From the NCBI GenBank assembly GCA_030043405.1, contig JASHXS010000177.1:1-11100 (forward strand): DNA of 11,100 bases. The letters run 5' to 3'. Under the pieces are notes generated by a model that was not told where the DNA came from, ran no database searches, and saw only the letters and a program-made list of their open reading frames with translations. Numbering within the stretch: position 1 is the stretch's first letter; each line of letters starts with the position of its first letter. The position numbers and the translations under genes are program-made. Source of the DNA: Thermoplasmata archaeon. Lineage in GTDB: Archaea; Thermoplasmatota; Thermoplasmata; Lutacidiplasmatales; UBA184. Shown piece by piece: positions 5,575 to 11,100 of this stretch.

Positions 5575-6891
5575 ATGTCGCTCTGGGTCGGGATCGACGA
5601 CACCGACTCGCCGCGCGGCGGCTGCACGACCTTCGTGCTCACGGAGCTGATCGCCCTGGCCCGGGACGAGGGCCTCGACCTCATCGGGGAGCCCCGACTG
5701 GTGCGGCTGAACCCGAACATTCCGTGGAAGACGCGAGGGAATGCGGCGTTGGCCGCCCACTTCGGGCGCGGCCGGGGCCCGGCGCGCCGGGTGGGTGAAG
5801 TGGGCGGGCGCCCCGTCCGTGCGTTCGCGCGCTCGGGGCCGGTCCCTCCCCCGGTCGAAGAGAATTTCCTGGGTCGGGCGTGGGAGCTCGTTCGAGCTCG
5901 CTCGGACCACGGGGCGGAGGGGACCGACCCGGCGATGGTGGCGGTCCAGCGGCCCCTCCCGTCGGCCCTGTACCGGGCCGCCGTGCAGGAGGTCGTCAGG
6001 GTGTCGCCGCTGAAGCGGCGGCTCGACGCCGCCCGGGCGTGGTACCGCACGGAGGGGACCGACCGCGGGCTGGTCGGCGCCTCGGCCGCCCTCGCTTGGC
6101 CGGGACGTCGCAGTACGTGGGAAGCGATCGCCTATCGACAGTCGTCCCGCTACGGGACCCCGCGGGAAGTCGACCCCGCGTCGGTGCGGGAAGCCCAGCG
6201 GCGCGAGCCTCGGTTGTTCCTCTGCTTCGACGAGCGCACTCGCCGCATGATGGTCGCCCCGCATACGCCGTGCCCGATCCTCTACGGGTTGCGCGGGACC
6301 TCGTTCGAAGCCCCCATGCGCGCGCGGCGGTGGGTCCGAAGCGAACCGGTCGACCGGTGGATGCTGTTCCGCACGAACCAGGGTTCCGGCGACCATCTGG
6401 TCCCGCGACCCCTCGGGCCTTGGAGGCCCCATGTTTCGGGGTGGGTCCGGGGCGTCGTGAAGGATCTCCCCGTACGCCTCGCCGGAGGGCACGTGCGCTT
6501 CGTCCTCGCCGATCGACGGGGAGGACAGACCGAATGTGTCGCCTTCGAGCCGACGAAGACCCTTCCCGGCGTGGCGCGAGAGCTCGTCCCCGGGGACCGG
6601 CTCCGGGTCTGGGGAAGTGGGGGCCGTGACCCGGGGCTCCGGGTCGAAGGTCTCGAGGTCCTCCGCTGGTCCCGCGTCCGTCCGGAGCGGCGGCCTCCCA
6701 CCTGCCCGGCGTGTGGCCGGTCGGCTCACTCCCGGGGCCGGCTTCGGGGGTACCAGTGTCCCCGCTGCCACCGCACGTGGCCCCCCGAAGCGGCGCGCCC
6801 GGTGGTGCGTCCACCGCCCCGACCCGTTGGGACCTACCACCCGACCCCGTCCGCGCGACGCCATCTGGCCCCGCTCGCGGCCGAGGAGTAG
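5575..6891 (+). CDS. tiaS: tRNA(Ile2) 2-agmatinylcytidine synthetase TiaS
   Basis: TiaS uses ATP and agmatine to turn C34 of the tRNA(Ile) with a CAU anticodon into 2-agmatinylcytidine, so that it decodes AUA as isoleucine; it is an archaeal enzyme. This 438-residue protein has the usual length. The N-terminal WVGIDDTDSPRGGCTTFVLT holds the Asp8-Asp9-Asp11 cluster and Thr18, the residue known to be phosphorylated in the Archaeoglobus enzyme. RLNPNIPWKTRGNAAL is a conserved block of the same catalytic region. A ferredoxin-like domain with ASAALAWP and CPILYGLRG follows, then an OB-fold at about 285-362 (WVRGVVKDLPVRL to GDRLRVWG). A C-terminal zinc ribbon has C377, C380, C395 and C398. All expected parts are intact. 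It starts 28 bases after korB on the same strand with no clear Shine-Dalgarno sequence, so it is probably the last gene of the kor transcript, though an unseen promoter is possible. The tail after the ribbon (about 405-438) is Pro/Arg-rich. Confidence 0.95.
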   Translation: MSLWVGIDDTDSPRGGCTTFVLTELIALARDEGLDLIGEPRLVRLNPNIPWKTRGNAALAAHFGRGRGPARRVGEVGGRPVRAFARSGPVPPPVEENFLGRAWELVRARSDHGAEGTDPAMVAVQRPLPSALYRAAVQEVVRVSPLKRRLDAARAWYRTEGTDRGLVGASAALAWPGRRSTWEAIAYRQSSRYGTPREVDPASVREAQRREPRLFLCFDERTRRMMVAPHTPCPILYGLRGTSFEAPMRARRWVRSEPVDRWMLFRTNQGSGDHLVPRPLGPWRPHVSGWVRGVVKDLPVRLAGGHVRFVLADRRGGQTECVAFEPTKTLPGVARELVPGDRLRVWGSGGRDPGLRVEGLEVLRWSRVRPERRPPTCPACGRSAHSRGRLRGYQCPRCHRTWPPEAARPVVRPPPRPVGTYHPTPSARRHLAPLAAEE

Positions 6892-7033
6892 TGCCCGGGG
6901 CCGCACCAACCCTTTTGACCCCCCCGTCGCTCTTACACATCGGGTATCGAATCGTGGGGGCCCGTCGTGCGACTTTCAGCCCCTTCGGATCCCCAGGTCG
7001 CGCCCGAGGACCGTCGGAATGCCCCATCGGCGA

Positions 7034-7043
7034 GGAGGGGTGA
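7034..7043 (+). promoter_or_regulatory. Ribosome-binding site that favours the GTG start at 7051
   Basis: GGAGGGGTGA closely resembles the full Shine-Dalgarno sequence and ends seven bases before the GTG at 7051. It is too far (16 bases) from the ATG at 7060 and lies well inside the alternative reading from GTG 6967. It therefore decides the start I chose for the zinc-ribbon gene. A TATA-like TTACACA at 6933-6939 could instead give a nearly leaderless transcript starting at 6967. Confidence 0.5.
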
Positions 7044-7050
7044 GACCCGC

Positions 7051-8178
7051 GTGGTCGCGATGACGTGCCCCGCGTGCGGCAGCGTCCTGCCGGAGGACGC
7101 GCCGGTCTGCCCGAAGTGCCAGCTGTCCGGCAGTCTCTTCGACGCCGTCCGCGAAGCCGCCGGCCCGCTCGCCGAGACCGACCCCGCTTCCGTGCGGACG
7201 ATTGGGGAGATCCTCGCCAGCGTCGACCTGTCGATGCCGGCGCCTCTCCCGCCCGCCGTCACCCCCGGACTGCTGAGTCGAAGCGCCCGATTCCCCTCGA
7301 TGCCCGCCGCCGAGCCGATCCCCGACCCCGCGGTACCGGAACCGAAACCGGGCCCCGCCCCCTTGGCCGAGTTCCCCGAACTGCCGGCGGTGCCGTCCGA
7401 CGCGGAGCTCGATCGACGGCTGGAAGAGTACGCCCATCTGGGTCGTCGCTTGGGGCTCGACTTTGTCGAGTTCGACGAGCGGGCGAACGCGGCGCACCTG
7501 ACCCATGACACCTCCGCCCTGGAGGGGGTGGCCCGGGAGATGTTCGTCCACCTGATGAGCGTCCTGGCCGAGGAGTTCGAGGCCGCCCTCGCCCGGCGGA
7601 ATGAGCTCGCGGCGTTCTGCCCCACCTCCTCCGCGGACGTGGAGCTCGAGGCGGTTCGCCAGGCACTTGGCCGGCGCGACCTCACCGGGGCCCAGCGTCG
7701 GCTCGCGCACGTGCGCGACGAGCTGCAACGCACGGAAGAGGAGTGGGCGGTCGGTCGCGTGCTGGTGACCGAAGGCGAACTGCTGGCTGCGACGGCCCGG
7801 GAGCTCGGGGTCGACCCGACCCCGGCGCTCGGGCCCTTTGAGGAGGGTCGTCGTCTCATCCGGATGGGCCGGCGGACCGACGGAGAGCGTCTCCTGGCCC
7901 GCGGCGCCGTGGCCCTCTGGGCCGTGCTCGAGCCGAAGCTGCTCGAGGACCTCCACCGTCTGCGGGACCGGCTGGTCGACCTGCGCTCCGGAGGCGCCGA
8001 CATCCAGGCTCCGGTCGAGGACCTGAAGGCGGTCCTCGCGGAAGTCCGGCAGCGCAACTTCGTGGGGACGATCGTCGCCTATCGTCGGGTCCGCGGGTTC
8101 GTCGAGCAGCACCACCCCGCCAGCGAGGTGGCCGCCTCGGAGGGGGTCCCCTCCCTTCGCCCGACGCCGACCGTCTGA
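7051..8178 (+). CDS. Zinc-ribbon protein with proline-rich linker and helical C-terminal domain, function unknown
   Basis: From the GTG at 7051 the product has 375 residues. A short zinc ribbon stands at the N-terminus: C6, C9, C20 and C23 (CPACG, then CPKCQ; spacing C-x2-C-x10-C-x2-C). A Pro/Ala-rich linker at about 63-115 is probably disordered. The rest (about 117-355) is nearly all charged amphipathic helix, for example ELDRRLEEYAHLGRRLGLD and RQALGRRDLTGAQRRLAHVR, likely forming a helical bundle or coiled coils. There is no membrane segment or signal peptide. Longer forms begin at GTG 6967 (403 residues, with an Arg/Pro-rich, unconserved-looking extension) and a shorter one at ATG 7060. 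The nearby Shine-Dalgarno sequence favours 7051. The layout resembles the many archaeal zinc-ribbon proteins thought to scaffold complexes or bind nucleic acid, but I cannot name a family. It converges with the thermopsin-like gene, leaving 18 bases between the stops. Confidence 0.85.
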   Translation: MVAMTCPACGSVLPEDAPVCPKCQLSGSLFDAVREAAGPLAETDPASVRTIGEILASVDLSMPAPLPPAVTPGLLSRSARFPSMPAAEPIPDPAVPEPKPGPAPLAEFPELPAVPSDAELDRRLEEYAHLGRRLGLDFVEFDERANAAHLTHDTSALEGVAREMFVHLMSVLAEEFEAALARRNELAAFCPTSSADVELEAVRQALGRRDLTGAQRRLAHVRDELQRTEEEWAVGRVLVTEGELLAATARELGVDPTPALGPFEEGRRLIRMGRRTDGERLLARGAVALWAVLEPKLLEDLHRLRDRLVDLRSGGADIQAPVEDLKAVLAEVRQRNFVGTIVAYRRVRGFVEQHHPASEVAASEGVPSLRPTPTV

Positions 8179-8196
8179 TCGATCGGTCGCGTCCCG

Positions 8197-11100
8197 CTAG
8201 CTCTGCTTGGGCGGGTACTTCGGGGCGTACGGATTCGCCGGCGGGGCCGTGCGGCGCGCGGCGAAGAACACCACGAGAGCGATCACGACCAGGACGACCG
8301 CGACCCCGAGCACGGCCACTGCCAGCAAGAGGTCGGTCGACCCCGAGCCCGGCGTGCTCGTGAGATCGATGGTGAGGGTGGTGTTCACGCCCCCATAGAT
8401 CGTGACGTTGTTGAAGTAGGGCAGGTACCCCGGGGCCGTCACCTCCACGGAGTGCAGTCCGGCGGCCAGCGATACCGAGAAGCTACCCCCGCCGCCGATC
8501 CCGACGGACTGGTTGTCGACGAGCAGCGTCGCCCCGACCCCGGGCGAGATGCTCCCTTGCAACGTGCCGGGGGATCCGGGGGAAGAGAATTGGATGTGGA
8601 GCGTGGAGTTCGACACCAGGTCGAGGGTGCCCGCGCTCGGGTTGGCCACCCGGTCCGGCGGCGCGCTGACCGTGAAGTTGTAGACGCCGGTCGCGAGCGG
8701 CTGCCCGGGGAAGTCGGGTACGTTGCCGAGGTTGATCCAGCTGCCGAGCGAGTTCCAGACCGTGACCGTCCAGAACCCGTCCGAGGGCAGCCCCGTGGCC
8801 GAGAAGGAGAGAGTGTAGAGCCGGTAGAAGTGGAGCGTGACGGTCTCGTTGCCCGCGTTGACCTCCAGGATCTGGGTGGTCGCGATCCCGAAGCTGCCGT
8901 TCAGGGAACCCGCCGTCAGGAAGTACTCCCCGCTCGGCCAGGTTTCGGTCAGCGAGGCCCCGGTCGAGCTGTTGTAGGCGAAGCCCGTCGAGGTGTCGAT
9001 ACCGACCTCCCAGGAGGTGCCGGTCGGCAATCCGACCGCTTCGAACGTCACCGTCCAGAGCGTGCCCACGACGAGCGGATAGGAGTCGCCCCCGTTCGAG
9101 ATGAGCCCACTCGCGTTGTACGGCCGGACCCAGTAGGGGTCGTCGGAACTCCCGTAGTTCCACCAGTAGTTGCCCGAGATCCCGCTCCCCCCCGCGATGT
9201 TCGTGCCCGGCCGCGGCGCCACGTCCCACTGCGCTTCGTAGGGGACGAGCGGGGCCAGCCCCGTGTAGGGGTCGGTCTCGGGCTCGACCGCCGTCTCGTA
9301 CGTCCCGAAGGCGTTGTTGTAGACCAGGTCGGTAGTCCCCGGATCCGCTTCGAATAGCCCCGTCGTGCCGTACACGTTACCCGCGACCGAGCCCGCGTTC
9401 GGGGCCAGCGGCCCATAGTTGAGGAAGGTGTTCCCCGCGACGGTATTGTCGGACCCGCCATAGAGGTAGAGTCCCTCGGCGCTCGTCAGGAAGGTGTCAT
9501 TGACCACCTGGCTCGACGTAGTGTTCCAGAAGACGACATTCGCCTGGCTGCCCGCCGGACCGAGATACGAGCCCGAGTACCACCACCCGCCGATCGCGCT
9601 CGCCATCGAGACCGAGATCGCCGAGTCGTCGTAGAACATCATCGGCAACTGATTCGTCGAGGGCGTGCCGAACCGGCTCGTCTGATTCAGCAGCCAGCCG
9701 GGGGTCACCACGCCGAGCGTTGGGGGCGATGCGACGCGGACACCGGACACGCCCCACAGCAGGATGCCCGGGAATTCCGGATAGAAGAAGTCGTTGAAGG
9801 CCCCGAACCAAGGATAGGACGGGCCGCCGTTCGCGGGTTGCCCCAGGGGGGCCCCTTGGTCGCTCCAGAGGGTACAGACACCGGCGGCACACCCGGACGA
9901 GATGTTGGCGAGCTCGGCGTTCGAGAAGGCCCAGAGCGGGGTGTAGACCCCCGTTACATTGCTGGGGGCCATGGTGATGTTGACCCACGTGGCGGAGCCG
10001 CTGACCACGAGGTCCGTCCAGGAGATCGGGAGAAAATGGGAGGCCAGCACTGTCCCATTGTAGAAGTCCGGAGTCACGACGTACGTGCCGCCCGGGGGAA
10101 CCCAGGCCATCTGGGAGACCGGGAAGAGGTCCAGGTCGCCGACACCGAGGAAGAGGAAGGCATTCGCCGGCTGGAGGCCGATGTGCAGCACGGTGGCCCC
10201 TGGTTGTGAGGTCGTGCCATTCCAGTCGGCCCCTAGGAAGGAGGGTCCGACCGAGAGGCGAGCCGCCGGCCCGCCGGTCCCGCCCAAGGCTAGGTCGGCC
10301 GACGGATTCCAGGTCGAGCTGAGGCCGGCCGACGTCTCGCCCGTGTCACTGCCCACATCGTACGCGGAGGGGACCACGCGGAAGCCGTCCGACGTGGAGT
10401 TCCAGTAGTAGAGGTTCATCGCGGCGGAGCCGTTGAAGGCGTCGAAGTTGCTGCCCGCGCCGGGTCCACCCACGGTCAGCTCGAAGTCGTTCGGCAGCCC
10501 GAGGGCGTTCAGCGCGGCGCCGTTGGCGATGTAGGCCGGCGCCGGATTCGAGCCGAACCCCGTCCCGACGCTATTGAACGTGAGTTCGTCGTACGAGCCC
10601 GATTGCGAGAAGGATCCGTTGGTCACCGTGTAGTTGAACCAGACCACGTCCCGGTTGTCGGAGATCCCCGAGTTGAGGAAGAGGTCGACCGTGAACGGGT
10701 ATCCGACCTGGAACGTCGGTCCCACGGCGTAGTAGTACGTCGTCCCCACTTGCGTGCCGTTCGGCCCGTGGGCGTAGAGGGCATTGGGAGAGAGGGTGCC
10801 CGAGGAACTGGAGAAGTTCCAGAGATTGTCCAGCAATGTCAGTTCGTGGGAGTAGGTGGAGTACTCGAACACGTTCTGCGTCCAGAACGAGTACGAAGCG
10901 TTCCCCAGGAGTGACACGTCCTGCAGGACCGCATTCAGCTGGATGCCGTAGTAGTCCGGCGCCGCCACCCCGTAGGAGAGGCCGGAGAAGCTCGTCGGCG
11001 CGAACGTACCCTTCACGGACGAAGTGCTCAGGCTCTCCGCGACCAGCGTCCCGGAACGATTCACGACCCCGAGGTCGGCCACTCCCATCGGGGCCGGCGA
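8197..11100 (-). CDS. Large membrane-anchored thermopsin-like (peptidase family A5) surface protein, 5' end beyond window
   Basis: Thermopsin is a secreted acid protease of archaea. At least 967 residues are visible. The frame is open to the right edge, and Ser-Pro-Ala-Pro precedes the Met at 11088, as before the conserved APMGIADFG start of the mature thermopsin domain. That Met is therefore internal, and the signal peptide lies outside. Numbering from that Met: the thermopsin domain is about 1-285, with LLDNLWNFSS (85-94), GYPFTVDLFL, GSYDELTFNSV, NDFELTVGGPGAGSN (200-214) and SAYDVGSDTGETS. Region 286-510 is unassigned. A beta-helix-like stretch is at about 515-660 (NDTFLTSAEGLYLYGGSDN, AGNTFLNYG). 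Two related beta repeats start at 678 (WTVTFEAVGLPTGTSWEV) and 758 (YTLSFSATGLPSDGFWTV). A PEGA-like domain is at 841-910 (LAAGLHSVEVTAPGYLPY), a membrane helix at about 919-943, then RR and a Pro-rich tail. There are about two dozen N-glycosylation sequons and only two cysteines (C400, C405). Catalytic competence is inferred, not shown. Confidence 0.92.
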   Translation of the reverse strand, partial: SPAPMGVADLGVVNRSGTLVAESLSTSSVKGTFAPTSFSGLSYGVAAPDYYGIQLNAVLQDVSLLGNASYSFWTQNVFEYSTYSHELTLLDNLWNFSSSSGTLSPNALYAHGPNGTQVGTTYYYAVGPTFQVGYPFTVDLFLNSGISDNRDVVWFNYTVTNGSFSQSGSYDELTFNSVGTGFGSNPAPAYIANGAALNALGLPNDFELTVGGPGAGSNFDAFNGSAAMNLYYWNSTSDGFRVVPSAYDVGSDTGETSAGLSSTWNPSADLALGGTGGPAARLSVGPSFLGADWNGTTSQPGATVLHIGLQPANAFLFLGVGDLDLFPVSQMAWVPPGGTYVVTPDFYNGTVLASHFLPISWTDLVVSGSATWVNITMAPSNVTGVYTPLWAFSNAELANISSGCAAGVCTLWSDQGAPLGQPANGGPSYPWFGAFNDFFYPEFPGILLWGVSGVRVASPPTLGVVTPGWLLNQTSRFGTPSTNQLPMMFYDDSAISVSMASAIGGWWYSGSYLGPAGSQANVVFWNTTSSQVVNDTFLTSAEGLYLYGGSDNTVAGNTFLNYGPLAPNAGSVAGNVYGTTGLFEADPGTTDLVYNNAFGTYETAVEPETDPYTGLAPLVPYEAQWDVAPRPGTNIAGGSGISGNYWWNYGSSDDPYWVRPYNASGLISNGGDSYPLVVGTLWTVTFEAVGLPTGTSWEVGIDTSTGFAYNSSTGASLTETWPSGEYFLTAGSLNGSFGIATTQILEVNAGNETVTLHFYRLYTLSFSATGLPSDGFWTVTVWNSLGSWINLGNVPDFPGQPLATGVYNFTVSAPPDRVANPSAGTLDLVSNSTLHIQFSSPGSPGTLQGSISPGVGATLLVDNQSVGIGGGGSFSVSLAAGLHSVEVTAPGYLPYFNNVTIYGGVNTTLTIDLTSTPGSGSTDLLLAVAVLGVAVVLVVIALVVFFAARRTAPPANPYAPKYPPKQS

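Noticed and set aside
4007..5650. 547-codon plus-strand open frame across korA and korB in another frame
   Set aside because: It overlaps two well-identified genes in the wrong frame, and its composition (Arg, Gly, Pro, Ala) is typical of a frame-shifted shadow.
5539..6909. 456-codon minus-strand open frame opposite tiaS
   Set aside because: The product is Arg/Pro-rich low-complexity sequence, and tiaS on the plus strand has every expected motif.
6910..6925. TTTT tract with C-run after tiaS, considered as a terminator
   Set aside because: Only four T residues with no preceding stem; too weak to call.
8176..8196. GATCGATC palindrome between the convergent zinc-ribbon and thermopsin-like genes
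   Set aside because: Eight bases of GATC repeats occur easily by chance and there is no T-tract or partner element.

Overview
The window comes from a high-GC archaeon, most plausibly an uncultured, probably acid-soil or acidophilic member of the Thermoplasmatota. The evidence is a TiaS-type tRNA(Ile2) agmatinyl-cytidine synthetase (an archaeal enzyme), a two-subunit 2-oxoacid:ferredoxin oxidoreductase of the kind common in archaea, a very large membrane-anchored thermopsin-like protein, an archaeal TATA box, and several genes with almost no leader. The lineage is inferred from gene content and base composition; no rRNA is present.

Left part (1-2700): small unrelated genes on both strands. 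A minus-strand gene runs off the left edge; its N-terminal 176 residues look like a RecA/KaiC-type fold without a usable nucleotide-binding loop. Then come a VOC (glyoxalase-fold) protein and a SAM-dependent methyltransferase, which converge and share their stop codons. Next are a 71-residue helical protein and a four-helix membrane protein, both of unknown function.

Centre (2820-6891): a metabolic operon. A good TATA box and a short leader with a perfect inverted repeat precede korA (fused gamma-alpha subunit) and korB (TPP and [4Fe-4S] subunit). The two genes abut with no spacer, and korB has a strong Shine-Dalgarno sequence inside the korA end. Together they would oxidise 2-oxoacids to acyl-CoA and reduce ferredoxin. 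tiaS follows 28 bases later and modifies C34 of tRNA(Ile2) so that it reads AUA codons; it may be co-transcribed.

Right part (6892-11100): a zinc-ribbon protein with a proline-rich linker and a helical C-terminal half, then, convergent with it, the large thermopsin-like surface protein. Its 5' end (signal peptide) lies beyond the right edge. Its order is thermopsin (A5) domain, unassigned region, beta-helix-like segment, two 'GLP' beta repeats, a PEGA-like domain, one membrane helix and a short proline-rich tail.

I see no tRNA, rRNA, CRISPR array, transposon, integrase or defence system. Most of the window is ordinary chromosomal sequence. The points worth following up are the domain layout of the thermopsin-like protein, the hairpin in the kor leader and the degenerate RecA-like protein at the left edge.
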